Shown here piece by piece: positions 16,389-25,906 of a DNA stretch of 64,000 bases. Source of the stretch: Novosphingobium sp. ST904 (GTDB lineage Bacteria > Pseudomonadota > Alphaproteobacteria > Sphingomonadales > Sphingomonadaceae); assembly GCF_001298105.1 (NCBI RefSeq), contig NZ_LGJH01000150.1, positions 42,155-106,154 on the forward strand, given 5' to 3'. Position 1 is the stretch's first letter, and each line of letters starts with the position of its first letter. A model generated the notes under the pieces. It was not told the origin of the DNA and ran no database searches. It worked only from the letters and a program-made list of their open reading frames with translations. The position numbers and the translations under genes were made by a program.

Positions 16389-18845
16389 ATGATGAACCTT
16401 GCTGAATATCGCCGCACCGCCAGCCGCCTCGCGGATTTCCTGCCCTGGGCAGCACTCGTCGGCTCCGGCGTCGTGCTGAACAAGGATGGCTCGTTCCAGA
16501 GGACGGCGAAGTTTCGCGGTCCCGATCTGGATTCCGCCGTCGCCGCCGAACTGGTCGCCGTCGCCGGCCGCATCAACAATGCCGTCCGCCGTCTCGGCTC
16601 CGGCTGGAGCATCTTCGTCGAAGCACAACGCTCCGAAGCCGCGACCTATCCTGCGAGCCAATTTCCCGAAGCCGCATCCGCGTTGCTCGACGCCGAGCGC
16701 AAAGCCGGGTTCGAGGAAGCCGGCGCGCATTTCGTGTCGGGCTACTTCCTGACCTTCCTCTGGCTGCCGCCCGCCGAGGACGCCGCCCGCGCCGAAACCT
16801 GGCTTTATGAGGGCCGCGAACAATCCGGCGTCGATCCATGGCAGTTGCTGCGCGGCTTCATCGACCGCACTGACCGCGTGCTGGCGCTGCTCGTTGGCTT
16901 CATGCCGGAATGCCGCTGGCTCGATGACGCCGGCACGCTGACCTATCTCCATTCCACCATCTCGACCAACCGCCATCGCGTGCGCGTGCCGGAGGTGCCG
17001 ATGCACCTCGATGCGTTGCTCGCGGATCAGCCGCTGACCGGCGGGCTGGAGCCGCGTCTTGGCGACCAGCATCTGCGCGTCCTGACCATCATCGGATTCC
17101 CGACCGCGACGACGCCCGGCTTGCTCGACGAGATGAACAGGCTGCCGTTCCCCTACAGGTGGAGCACCCGCGCCATCCTCATGGACAAGACCGATGCTAC
17201 CCGGCTGCTGACGAAGATCAGGCGGCAGTGGTTCGCCAAGCGCAAGTCCATCGCCGCGATCCTCAAGGAAGTCATGACCAACGAGGCGTCTGCCCTCGTG
17301 GACACCGATGCCGCCAACAAGGCGCTCGACGCCGACATGGCGTTACAGGAACTTGGCGCCGATGTCGCCGGCATGGCCTATGTCACGGCCTCCATCACCG
17401 TCTGGGATGCCGACCCGCGCATTGCCGACGAAAAGCTGCGCCTCGCCGAAAAGATCATTCAGGGCCGCGACTTCACGGCGATGCCCGAGACTGTCAACGC
17501 CGTCGATGCCTGGCTCGGCTCGATCCCCGGACATGCCTACGCCAATGTCCGCCAGCCGCCCATATCGACGCTCAACCTTGCCCACATGATCCCGCTATCG
17601 GCCGTGTGGGCGGGGCCGGAACGGGACGAGCATTTCAGCGCGCCCCCGCTGTTCCTCGGCAAGACCGAAGGCTCGACCCCGTTCTGGTTTTCCCTTCATG
17701 TCGGCGATGTCGGCCACACGCTCGTCGTCGGCCCGACCGGCGCGGGCAAGTCCGTGCTGCTGGCGCTCATGGCCTTGCAGTTCCGCCGCTACGCCGACGC
17801 TCAGGTCTTCGCGTTCGACTTCGGCGGCTCGATCCGGGCCGCATCGCTCGCCATGGGAGGCGACTGGCACGACCTCGGCGGCGGGCTGACGGAAGGCGAC
17901 GAGGCGTCCGTCTCGCTCCAGCCGCTCGCCCGTATCGACGATACCTATGAACGCGCCTGGGCCGCCGATTGGATCGCCGCCATTCTCGGCCGCGAAGGTG
18001 TGCCGGTAACGCCCGAGACAAAGGAATACATCTGGACAGCGCTGAACTCGCTCGCGTCGGCTCCGGTCGGGGAGCGCACCATCACCGGCCTGACGGTGCT
18101 GCTCCAATCCAACGATCTGAAACAGGCATTGCGGCCTTATTGCATCGGCGGGGCCTATGGCCGGTTGCTCGATGCCGAGACCGAACACCTCGGCTCAGCG
18201 GATGTGCAGGCGTTCGAGATCGAGGGGCTGGTAGGAACCGGCGCGGCGCCGGCCGTGCTCGCCTATCTGTTCCATCGGATCGGCGACCGGCTTGATGGAC
18301 GGCCAACGCTGCTCATCATCGACGAGGGCTGGCTGGCGCTGGACGATGAAGGCTTCGCCAATCAGCTCCGCGAATGGCTGAAGACGCTCAGGAAGAAGAA
18401 CGCCAGCGTCATCTTCGCCACGCAGAGCCTGTCGGACATCGACGGCAGCAGCATCGCGCCCGCCATCATCGAAAGCTGCCCGACGCGCCTGCTCCTGCCG
18501 AACGAACGCGCCATCGAGCCGCAGATCACCGCCATCTATCGGCGCTTCGGCCTCAATGACCGGCAGATCGAAATCCTGGCGCGGGCCACGCCCAAGCGGG
18601 ATTACTACTGCCAGTCTCGGCGCGGCAACCGGCTGTTCGAGCTAGGCCTGTCCGAAGTCGGATTGGCGCTCTGCACCGCATCCGCGAAATCCGACCACAA
18701 ACGCATCGCCGGGCTTGTCGCAGAACACGGCCGCGACGGCTTCCTTGCCGCCTGGCTGCGCCTGCGCGGCGTCGATTGGGCGGCCGACCTGATCCCGGAC
18801 CTTACCAATCTCATCCCCCAGACCGAAAAGGAGTCCCTATCATGA
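16389..18845 (+). CDS. trbE: TrbE, VirB4-type conjugation ATPase
   Basis: 818-residue VirB4-family ATPase. The CagE/TrbE N-terminal domain starts MMNLAEYRRTASRLADFLPW. Walker A VVGPTGAGKSVLLALMALQF is near residue 440 and Walker B TLLIIDEGWLAL near residue 640, followed by LRKKNASVIFATQSLSDI. It energises channel and pilus assembly at the inner membrane. Two in-frame ATGs lie at 16389 and 16392; either is usable. The end overlaps trbJ by four bases. Confidence 0.95.
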   Translation: MMNLAEYRRTASRLADFLPWAALVGSGVVLNKDGSFQRTAKFRGPDLDSAVAAELVAVAGRINNAVRRLGSGWSIFVEAQRSEAATYPASQFPEAASALLDAERKAGFEEAGAHFVSGYFLTFLWLPPAEDAARAETWLYEGREQSGVDPWQLLRGFIDRTDRVLALLVGFMPECRWLDDAGTLTYLHSTISTNRHRVRVPEVPMHLDALLADQPLTGGLEPRLGDQHLRVLTIIGFPTATTPGLLDEMNRLPFPYRWSTRAILMDKTDATRLLTKIRRQWFAKRKSIAAILKEVMTNEASALVDTDAANKALDADMALQELGADVAGMAYVTASITVWDADPRIADEKLRLAEKIIQGRDFTAMPETVNAVDAWLGSIPGHAYANVRQPPISTLNLAHMIPLSAVWAGPERDEHFSAPPLFLGKTEGSTPFWFSLHVGDVGHTLVVGPTGAGKSVLLALMALQFRRYADAQVFAFDFGGSIRAASLAMGGDWHDLGGGLTEGDEASVSLQPLARIDDTYERAWAADWIAAILGREGVPVTPETKEYIWTALNSLASAPVGERTITGLTVLLQSNDLKQALRPYCIGGAYGRLLDAETEHLGSADVQAFEIEGLVGTGAAPAVLAYLFHRIGDRLDGRPTLLIIDEGWLALDDEGFANQLREWLKTLRKKNASVIFATQSLSDIDGSSIAPAIIESCPTRLLLPNERAIEPQITAIYRRFGLNDRQIEILARATPKRDYYCQSRRGNRLFELGLSEVGLALCTASAKSDHKRIAGLVAEHGRDGFLAAWLRLRGVDWAADLIPDLTNLIPQTEKESLS

Positions 18846-19618
18846 CTATTCACCGTTCCCGCTCCCGCGCCATTCTCATGGCCGCGACCATGCTGGTCGC
18901 GCCGCTTGCGCTATCGACCATGCTGACCAGCCCGGCCCATGCGCAATTCGGCCGCATCGTCTACGACCCGACCAACTACGCGCAGAACCTGCTGACGGCC
19001 GCACGCACGCTCGAGCAGATCAACAACCAGATCACGTCGCTTCAGAACGAAGCGCAGATGCTTATCAATCAGGCGAAGAATCTGGCGAGCCTGCCATTTT
19101 CGTCGCTTCAGACGTTGCAACAGAACGTCCAGCGCACGCAGCAGCTTTTGAGCCAGGCGCAGAACATCGCCTTCGACGTGCAGAAGGTCGATCAGATCTT
19201 CCAGACCCAATATGGCAACGTCTCGTTGTCCGCGACCGACGGCCAGCTTGTCGCCGGCGCGCGGTCCCGCTGGCAGAACACGGTCGGCGGCTTGCAGGAT
19301 GCCATGCGCGTGCAGGCCGGCGTCGTCGGCAATATCGACACCAACCGCACGCAGATGTCGGAGCTTGTCGGGCAGAGCCAGAACGCGACCGGCGCGCTGC
19401 AAGCCACGCAGGCCGGCAATCAGCTTCTCGCCCTCCAGTCGCAGCAGCTTTCCGACCTGGTCGCGCTGATGTCGGCCAATGGCCGTTCGGAGGCGCTGAT
19501 CGAAGCCGAGCGCGCCACCGCCGCCGAACAGGGACGCATCCAGCGCGAACGCTTCCTGACGCCGGGATCGGGCTACCAGCCCGGCAACGCGCAGATGTTC
19601 GGCAACGGCAACAACTGA
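18842..19618 (+). CDS. trbJ: TrbJ, VirB5-like pilus-associated protein
   Basis: 258-residue periplasmic protein. The signal peptide ends at SPAHAQF (about residue 31). The mature part is glutamine/asparagine-rich and strongly helical (LEQINNQITSLQNEAQML, then long coiled segments), as in TrbJ. It is probably a minor pilus or adhesion component. The ATG at 18842 overlaps the trbE stop, and the signal peptide confirms it over the longer frame. Confidence 0.93.
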   Translation: MTIHRSRSRAILMAATMLVAPLALSTMLTSPAHAQFGRIVYDPTNYAQNLLTAARTLEQINNQITSLQNEAQMLINQAKNLASLPFSSLQTLQQNVQRTQQLLSQAQNIAFDVQKVDQIFQTQYGNVSLSATDGQLVAGARSRWQNTVGGLQDAMRVQAGVVGNIDTNRTQMSELVGQSQNATGALQATQAGNQLLALQSQQLSDLVALMSANGRSEALIEAERATAAEQGRIQRERFLTPGSGYQPGNAQMFGNGNN

Positions 19619-19638
19619 CCGGACAGGAGGGGCGCGAC

Positions 19639-19926
19639 ATGGACGGCAAGGTGCTGGCCCGGCTGGGCGCGATCATATTCGTCGCAATCGCCATCACCGC
19701 CACGGTGATCGAGATGACCCGGCAGGAGGAGCCGCAGCGCGGCAGGACCGCGGCGGAACTACAGCGTCCTGCTGATCCGCTGCGCCAAAGCCTGCGCGAT
19801 TGCCAGCGCCTCGGCGAGGCTGCCGCGAGCGATCCTGACTGCCTCGCCACCTGGGCCGAGAACCGCGACAGGTTTCTCGGCCGGACGCCGGTGCCCGCCG
19901 CCCCGCATCAGAACGGGGGACAGTGA
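19639..19926 (+). CDS. TrbK-alt, putative entry exclusion protein
   Basis: 95-residue protein with one N-terminal transmembrane segment (ARLGAIIFVAIAITATVIEM) and a soluble part containing LRDCQRLGEAAASDPDCLATW. Two cysteines and a CLATWAENRDRFLG end match the TrbK-alt family found between trbJ and trbL. Entry exclusion is the proposed role for the family. Unlike classical TrbK, no lipobox is visible. Confidence 0.85.
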   Translation: MDGKVLARLGAIIFVAIAITATVIEMTRQEEPQRGRTAAELQRPADPLRQSLRDCQRLGEAAASDPDCLATWAENRDRFLGRTPVPAAPHQNGGQ

Positions 19927-19929
19927 ACC

Positions 19930-21294
19930 ATGGGCGGCACCGGCGTCATCGACAACTTCCTCGGCGTATTCACGTCCTACATCGACAGCGGGTTCGGCCT
20001 GCTCGGCGGCGAGGTGGGCTTTATCGCCACCACTCTGATAGTCATCGACGTGACGTTCGCCGCCCTGTTCTGGAGTTGGGGCGCGGATGACGACATCATC
20101 GCCCGGCTCGTCAAGAAAACCCTGTTCGTTGGCGCGTTCGCCTACATCATTTCCAACTGGAACAACCTGGCGAAGATCGTCTTCGAGAGCTTCGCTGGTC
20201 TTGGCCTGAAAGCCTCCGGCACCAGCTTTTCCGCCGCCGACCTGATGCGTCCCGGCAAGGTGGCGCAGACCGGCCTCGACGCGGGCCGCCCGCTGCTCGA
20301 TTCCATTTCCGATCTGATGGGCTACTGGAGCTTTTTCGAGAACTTCATCCAGATCGCCTGCCTGATGTTCGCCTGGGCGCTGGTTCTGCTCGCCTTTTTC
20401 ATTCTGGCGATCCAGCTTTTCGTGACGCTGATCGAGTTCAAGCTGACCACCTTGGCGGGGTTCGTCCTGATCCCCTTCGGCCTGTTCGGCAAGACCGCCT
20501 TCATGGCCGAGCGCGTGCTTGGCAATGTCATCTCGTCAGGGATCAAGGTCCTGGTGCTGGCCGTCATCATCGGCATCGGCTCGACGCTGTTTTCACAATT
20601 CACCGCAGGCTTCGGTGATGCCACCCCGACCATCGACGATGCGATGGCGATCGTGCTCGCAGCCCTATCGCTCCTAGGTCTCGGCATCTTCGGTCCCGGC
20701 ATCGCCTCCGGTCTGGTGTCGGGCGGCCCGCAGCTTGGCGCGGACGCTGCCGTTGGCACCGGCCTTGCCGTGGGCGGTGCAGCCCTTGCCGCAGGCGGTG
20801 CGGCCGGTCTCGCCGTCAAGGGAGGCGCTGCCGCCCTGTCCGGTGGAGCCGCGGCCATCCGGGGCGGTGCTGCCACAGCAGGCGCGGCGAGCGCAGCCTA
20901 CAGCATGGGTTCACTCGGCCAGTCGGGCGCGGCAGGCATCGCCTCCGGCCTTGGCGGCATGGCCCGCGCCGCCGGCTCCGCCGCCGTCTCCCCCCTGAAG
21001 CACGCCGCTTCCAAAGCGTCGGAAAGCGTCAAATCCAGCCTTTCCGATGGCGCACGCGCGGGTTTTGGCGTGACGGGCGGTTCCTCCACCGCAGGCACGG
21101 TCGGAGGTGACAGCGCCGCCCCCGCAGCCGCAGCAGCATCTTCCCCCGCTGGCAGTCCCCCGGCCTGGGCGCAGCGGATGCAGCGATCCCAGGCCATGAA
21201 CCACGGCACCTCCATGGCCGCCCACGCCGTGCGCTCCGGCGACAGCCACGGCGGCGGCTCTTCCGTCAATCTTTCCGAAAGTGACCGCTCATGA
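19930..21294 (+). CDS. trbL: TrbL, VirB6-like polytopic channel protein
   Basis: 454-residue inner membrane protein. It starts MGGTGVIDNFLGVFTSYIDSG and has about six transmembrane segments in residues 25-260, including FILAIQLFVTLIEFKLTTLAG. A long glycine/alanine/serine-rich cytoplasmic or periplasmic tail follows. VirB6/TrbL forms the inner-membrane part of the DNA channel. The end overlaps trbF by four bases. Confidence 0.93.
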   Translation: MGGTGVIDNFLGVFTSYIDSGFGLLGGEVGFIATTLIVIDVTFAALFWSWGADDDIIARLVKKTLFVGAFAYIISNWNNLAKIVFESFAGLGLKASGTSFSAADLMRPGKVAQTGLDAGRPLLDSISDLMGYWSFFENFIQIACLMFAWALVLLAFFILAIQLFVTLIEFKLTTLAGFVLIPFGLFGKTAFMAERVLGNVISSGIKVLVLAVIIGIGSTLFSQFTAGFGDATPTIDDAMAIVLAALSLLGLGIFGPGIASGLVSGGPQLGADAAVGTGLAVGGAALAAGGAAGLAVKGGAAALSGGAAAIRGGAATAGAASAAYSMGSLGQSGAAGIASGLGGMARAAGSAAVSPLKHAASKASESVKSSLSDGARAGFGVTGGSSTAGTVGGDSAAPAAAAASSPAGSPPAWAQRMQRSQAMNHGTSMAAHAVRSGDSHGGGSSVNLSESDRS

Positions 21295-21980
21295 GCATCT
21301 TCAAACGACCAGCGACCCATTACGGCAAATCGCCGGAACCCGAGACGCCATACCAGCGTGCTGCACAGGTCTGGGACGAGCGCATCGGCTCCGCCCGCGT
21401 GCAGGCGAAGAACTGGCGTTACATGGCCTTCGGCTCGCTGATTCTTTCGGCCGGATTCGCCGCCGCCCTTGTCTGGCAATCCGCGCGCGGGACCGTCGTG
21501 CCGTGGGTGGTGCAGGTAGACAAGCTCGGCCAGGCGCAGACCGTCGCGGCGGCCGTTGCCGATTACCGGCCGACCGATCCGCAGATCGCATGGCACCTCG
21601 GCCGCTTCATCGAGCAGGTCCGCGCGATTCCGGCTGACGCCATCATCGTCCGGCAGAACTGGCTCCGGGCCTATGAATGGACCACGGATCGCGGCGCGGC
21701 CGCCCTGAACGACTATGCGCGCAGCAACGATCCGTTCACGAAGGTCGGTCGGCAACAGGTCGCTGTCGAGGTTTCCAGCGTCATCCGGGCATCGAACGAT
21801 AGCTTCCGCGTCGCCTGGACGGAACGGCACTATGAGAACGGCCAGCTCGCCACGACCGAACGCTGGACCGCGATCCTGACCATCGTGATCCAGACCCCGC
21901 GCGACGCCGAGCGCCTGCGCGCCAATCCGCTCGGCATCTACGTCAATGCAATCTCATGGTCGCGGGAGATGAGCCAATGA
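21291..21980 (+). CDS. trbF: TrbF, VirB8-like channel scaffold
   Basis: 229-residue bitopic protein. The cytoplasmic N-terminus with TPYQRAAQVWDERIGSARVQ is followed by a transmembrane segment (about residues 47-65) and a periplasmic VirB8-type domain with TERWTAILTIVIQTPRDAERLRANPLGIYV in two stretches. It nucleates the mating-pair complex. Overlaps trbL and trbG by four bases each. Confidence 0.94.
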   Translation: MSIFKRPATHYGKSPEPETPYQRAAQVWDERIGSARVQAKNWRYMAFGSLILSAGFAAALVWQSARGTVVPWVVQVDKLGQAQTVAAAVADYRPTDPQIAWHLGRFIEQVRAIPADAIIVRQNWLRAYEWTTDRGAAALNDYARSNDPFTKVGRQQVAVEVSSVIRASNDSFRVAWTERHYENGQLATTERWTAILTIVIQTPRDAERLRANPLGIYVNAISWSREMSQ

Positions 21981-22993
21981 TCCGCGCGCCGTTCCACAAA
22001 GCCGCGTTTCCGGCTTTCCGTAAATCCGGTCTTCCGGCTTTGCTGCTCTCCGCCACCATGCTGGCCGGCTGCGCGACCAACAAGGTGCCGCAGTTCAGCT
22101 ACGATGCCGACGTGCCATCGCTCCCGGTCGTGCAGGCCGCCGTCACTAACGACCGGCCCCGGCCGTTGCACACGCCGCCCGCCTGGACGGTCGCGCGCGG
22201 CGGAACCGCTGCCGGGACACCGGCAGGCCGTGTCGAGAACGCCAACGCCGCCGCGCGCGTCGAACCGCGCCGCGAGGGCTACTATAACGCCATCCAGATT
22301 TATCCATGGTCGGAAGGCGCGCTCTATCAGGTCTATGCCGCGCCGGGACAGATCACCACCATTGCGCTCGAACCCGGCGAGAGCCTGACCGGCGCGGGAC
22401 CGATCGCAGCAGGCGATACCGCGCGCTGGATCATAGGCGACACCGAGAGCGGCAGCGGAACGTCGCGCCGCGTCCATATTCTCGTGAAGCCGTCACGGCC
22501 CGACATCACCACCAACCTCGTCGTGACCACCGACCGGCGCACTTACATGATCGAGCTGCGCGCTCGTGAAGCCCTCTATATGCCGTCAGTCGCCTGGGCC
22601 TATCCGGCACAGCCGGCAGGCCAGCGTCAGACCGTTCCTGCCGCGCCGATCATCCCGGCCGAGGCCGCGCGGAACTATCGTTACGGCCTGACCGGAGACA
22701 GTCCGCCGTGGCGGCCCATCTCCGTCTTCGACGACGGCCGGCGCGTCTATGTCGTCTTCCCGCGTGGCATCGTGCAGGGCGAGATGCCGCCGATCTTCGT
22801 CATTGGCTCCGATGGCGAGGCCCAGATCGTCAACAGCCGCATCCACCAGAACATCCTGATCGTGGACCGCCTGTTCGGCGCGGCCGAACTGCGCCTTGGC
22901 AGCGGCGACCGCCAGCAGACGGTCAGGATCGTCCGCATCGAGCAACGGCAGGCTGCACAGCCGGCAAAGGCGACCGGAGAATCCCCATCATGA
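21977..22993 (+). CDS. trbG: TrbG, VirB9-like outer membrane channel protein
   Basis: 338-residue protein with a lipoprotein-type signal (LLLSATMLAGCATN, lipobox LAGC near residue 33). A VirB9/TrbG domain follows, ending in the conserved DDGRRVYVVFPRGI and RLFGAAELRLG segments. It forms the periplasmic/outer-membrane core with TrbI. The ATG at 21977 overlaps the trbF stop, and the end overlaps trbI by four bases. Confidence 0.93.
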   Translation: MIRAPFHKAAFPAFRKSGLPALLLSATMLAGCATNKVPQFSYDADVPSLPVVQAAVTNDRPRPLHTPPAWTVARGGTAAGTPAGRVENANAAARVEPRREGYYNAIQIYPWSEGALYQVYAAPGQITTIALEPGESLTGAGPIAAGDTARWIIGDTESGSGTSRRVHILVKPSRPDITTNLVVTTDRRTYMIELRAREALYMPSVAWAYPAQPAGQRQTVPAAPIIPAEAARNYRYGLTGDSPPWRPISVFDDGRRVYVVFPRGIVQGEMPPIFVIGSDGEAQIVNSRIHQNILIVDRLFGAAELRLGSGDRQQTVRIVRIEQRQAAQPAKATGESPS

Positions 22994-24139
22994 ACGAAGA
23001 AACGACCCCTGTAGAAGCCGCAGCGAACACCACCACACCGATGCGGCTGCGCACTGAGCCGCCGCGCGTCACCCGCCTGTCGCGCAAGATGCTGGCGGGC
23101 GTCGGCGCCGTCGCACTTCTCGGCATAGGCGGGGCGCTGATCTATGCGCTCCAGACCCGTGACATGAGCGGCAGCGGCGAAGAGCTTTACTCGACCGAGA
23201 ACCGCCCCACAGCGGACGGACTGTCCGGCCTGCCGCGCGACTATACCGGACCCGTCCTGGGGCCAGCCTTGCCCGGCGATCTCGGCGGGCCTATCCTCGA
23301 CGCGCAGAACCGGGGCCAGCCCGTCGCGCCGCCCTCAATGGCGACACCCACCCGCGATCCTGCCGAGGAACGTCGTCTCGCCGAAGAGGAAGCTGCACGT
23401 CTCAGCACGGTGTTCTTCCAGTCCGGGCAGAGAACGGCAACACCACCCGGTTCCAATTTACCCGGCCTTGCCGGTCTTGGCGTCGGCGGTCAGCCTCCAA
23501 CACAAGACAGGCATACGGCCTTCCTCAATGGCCCGGTGGACCGGCAGACCGTCGCCCTGGACCGCATCATGGCTCCGGCATCCCCCTATATCCTTCAGGC
23601 CGGAGCGTGATCCCGGCGGCCATGATTACCGGCATTCGTTCCGACCTTCCGGGCCAGATCACCGCGCAGGTCACGGAAAACGTCTATGACAGCCCGACCG
23701 GCGCGCTTCTCCTGATTCCGCAGGGGACGCGCATCATCGGCCAATATGATGCCGGCGTGACCTTCGGTCAGCGCCGCGTCCTTCTCGTCTGGAACCGCCT
23801 GATCCTGCCCAATGGCCGCTCCATCGTGCTGGAGCGCAGCCCGGCGCGGACGCTTCCGGTTACGCCGGTCTGGAGGATGGCGTCGATTATCACTGGTGGG
23901 ATCTGATGAAGGCCGCTGGCCTCTCCACGCTGCTCGGCATCGGCACGGAACTGGCGACCGATGACGAGGACCGGCTGATCCGCGCCATCCGCGATGGCGC
24001 GCAGGACACCATCAATCAGGCCGGGCAGCAGATCGTCCAGCGCCAGTTGCAGGTCGCACCGACGCTGACCATCCGCCCGGGCTTCCCGGTCAGGGTCATT
24101 GTGACGCGAGATTTAGTCCTCGAACCCTACAGGAACTGA
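22990..24139 (+). pseudogene. trbI: TrbI, VirB10-like channel protein, frame broken near 23607 and 23837
   Basis: VirB10-type protein bridging both membranes. N-terminal part: cytoplasmic tail, a transmembrane segment near residues 35-55, then a proline-rich periplasmic stretch. The conserved C-terminal domain begins ILQAGA/VIPAAMITGIRSDLPGQITA and includes LLIPQGTRIIGQYD. The reading frame is lost twice, each repaired by adding one base (GCG-GTG near 23607; CGC-CAG near 23837), giving 383 residues. Two independent breaks in one otherwise well-conserved gene favour sequencing indels. If genuine, conjugation would be disabled. Confidence 0.85.
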
Positions 24140-24141
24140 CC

Positions 24142-24369
24142 ATGGCGAAGCTGAAACTCGGTCCCCTGGCCGACGACAAGCGGGTGAAGGTGACGGTGGA
24201 ACTGCCCGCGCAGCTCCATCGTGACCTCATAGACTATGGCGCTCTGTTGGCCGATGGCGGTGCGCCCATCGAGCCTGCAAGACTGATCGTGCCGATGCTG
24301 GAGCGATTCGTCGCCACGGATCGCGGCTTCGCCAAGGCGCGGCGCACAACTGGTCCTACGGGCGGATAG
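24142..24369 (+). CDS. DUF2274 domain protein
   Basis: 75-residue protein, MAKLKLGPLADDKRVKVTVE onward, matching the small DUF2274 family that regularly ends trb operons in Tn4371-like ICEs. A ribbon-helix-helix-like fold is plausible (strand VKVTVELP, then helices). Function unknown. It starts two bases after trbI and is the last backbone gene before the cargo. Confidence 0.83.
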   Translation: MAKLKLGPLADDKRVKVTVELPAQLHRDLIDYGALLADGGAPIEPARLIVPMLERFVATDRGFAKARRTTGPTGG

Positions 24370-24384
24370 AACCCTTGCGCCAGC

Positions 24385-24531
24385 CTAGACCAACAGCGTT
24401 CGCGCAATCAGAAACGCTACGACGCCTGCGATCACCGTCACGAACAGGCTGCGTGAGATCACGCCGGCCAGCGTCGTCGCAAGTACCGCCCCGAGCGAGA
24501 TGCTAACGCTGGTGTGATCGCCACCGAGCGA
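24385..24531 (-). pseudogene. C-terminal fragment of an AzlD-like membrane protein
   Basis: The minus strand reads GGDHTSVSISLGAVLATTLA, then GVISRSLFVTVIAGVVAFLI and ARTLLV before a TAG stop at 24385-24387. Two hydrophobic helices around an RSLF turn resemble the end of AzlD branched-chain amino acid export proteins. No start and no upstream domain are present; the frame runs into the LysR gene end. Likely a relic left at the junction between the trb backbone and the cargo. The family assignment is tentative. Confidence 0.4.
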
Positions 24532-24532
24532 A

Positions 24533-25492
24533 TCACGCGATCGTTCGTGAAGGTCCCCCATCCGCTGCGAGGCTCAACAGTTTGGTCAGCGCCGGATTGC
24601 GATTTCCCGGCGACCAGACTGCCGAGAAAGGAATGGTTTCAGGCTCATCGCGGATCGGTAGAAAGGCCACTTTCGCCGACGCCGCAACCTCGTTCTCCTG
24701 AGCAAACAGTGAGATGCCGTGCCCGATAGCGATCATCGACAGGAGCGCTTCACGCCCGACATCATGACGCAGGATTGTTGGAGCGGGCCATTTTCCCGTC
24801 GAACGCTGAACGATCGTATCGTGAACCTGAGGGCCTGTTCCACCGTGTCGGACAAGGAAAGTTTCGTCCGTGAGTTGTTCCCAATCGACATTCTCCCGCT
24901 GCGCCAAAGGGTGTGTGGCTGATAGGGCGACGGTTAGAGCGTCGCGCCAGATCACGCGGGAATTGAGGTCAGGGATTTCGTGGGCGCCCGCCATGAAAGC
25001 GACATCGAGCTGGCTTTCCCTTACCATGATCTGTGCCTCGCGCGCCGTGCCCTCGGCAAGGTGGAGCCGGATATTCGGGTATTCTGCGTGGAATCGCTCC
25101 AGCAGCCGATCGAGAAATGTCCCCGAGATCAGGGCATGGACGCCGACGCGCAGTTCTCCTTCTTCGCCGCGCGCTTGCATGCCCGCCGTCTTGATGGCGT
25201 GATCGAGGATGTTCATAGCATCCTCGACCTGATCAACGAAGCGGTGTCCGGCTTTGGTCAGGCGAACGCCGCGCGTGTTGCGGTCGAACAGGACAATGCC
25301 AAGCTCTTCCTCGAGCGCCCTGATCCGCGCGCTGACGCTCGATTGGCTGGTGCCAAGCGCCTTGGCCGCGCGGTGGAAGCTAAGATATTCGGCGACAGCC
25401 AGCGTTTGCACCAGCGACACCATTGGAATGCGCCCGGCTCGCAGTTCAAGCAACCGGTCGGTAGAAGCGCTTTTCATTTTCTTTCTGCGCAT
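24533..25492 (-). CDS. LysR family transcriptional regulator
   Basis: About 319 residues. The N-terminal winged helix contains SLVQTLAVAEYLSFHRAAKA and SQSSVSARIRALEEELGIVLF; the C-terminal part is a two-lobe ligand domain. The ATG at 25492 follows a GGGGGCGG tract. A TTG at 25522 and an ATG at 25477 are alternatives. It may control the redox genes to its right; the target is unknown. Next to it are a relic DsbA gene and the Old Yellow Enzyme gene, all on the minus strand. Confidence 0.85.
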   Translation of the reverse strand: MRRKKMKSASTDRLLELRAGRIPMVSLVQTLAVAEYLSFHRAAKALGTSQSSVSARIRALEEELGIVLFDRNTRGVRLTKAGHRFVDQVEDAMNILDHAIKTAGMQARGEEGELRVGVHALISGTFLDRLLERFHAEYPNIRLHLAEGTAREAQIMVRESQLDVAFMAGAHEIPDLNSRVIWRDALTVALSATHPLAQRENVDWEQLTDETFLVRHGGTGPQVHDTIVQRSTGKWPAPTILRHDVGREALLSMIAIGHGISLFAQENEVAASAKVAFLPIRDEPETIPFSAVWSPGNRNPALTKLLSLAADGGPSRTIA

Positions 25493-25577
25493 GCCGCCCC
25501 CAATCCCGAAATGTCGGCACAAGGGACCGATTTGCTGGCAGGCCGAATGGAAAGAATGATTGCTGGTGAGAGGCAGT

Positions 25578-25862
25578 CACGATGGAAAGCCGGTAGCGCA
25601 ATCCTTCAGAGGTTGCGACCTGCTCGACCTGCCGAAACGTCGCCGGGCATTGCCCGCGGCAATCCCCATCCTGACGACGATGACCTCCTCGACGAGCCGG
25701 GGCGCCACCCCCGGCATCAGGCGGAAAGCGTGATGGACGATCACCACCTGACCGGCGTGTTCGAACATGCCGAGCACGTTCCAGAGCCGCGTCAGCCCGA
25801 TCCAGCGCCACGGGCAGATCACATCGGACCAGGCCTCGATCGTGAGCCTGTCGGCGGATGCG
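25578..25862 (-). pseudogene. Truncated DsbA/FrnE-family oxidoreductase relic
   Basis: The minus strand encodes LTIEAWSDVICPWRWIGLTR followed by HHAFRLMPGVAP, clearly homologous to the N-terminal third of the intact FrnE-type protein at 35895 (WSDVVCPWCWIGLTR). The active-site CPWC is CPWR here. The frame shifts after ARRRF, where a second frame continues as RQVEQVATSEGLRYRLS before similarity ends. No thioredoxin C-terminal part remains. A decayed paralogue, suggesting the cargo was assembled from related modules. Confidence 0.65.
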
Positions 25863-25906
25863 ACAAGTTCAATGCCATCAGCAAGAGCGATCGTCCCCGC
25901 CGCTCG

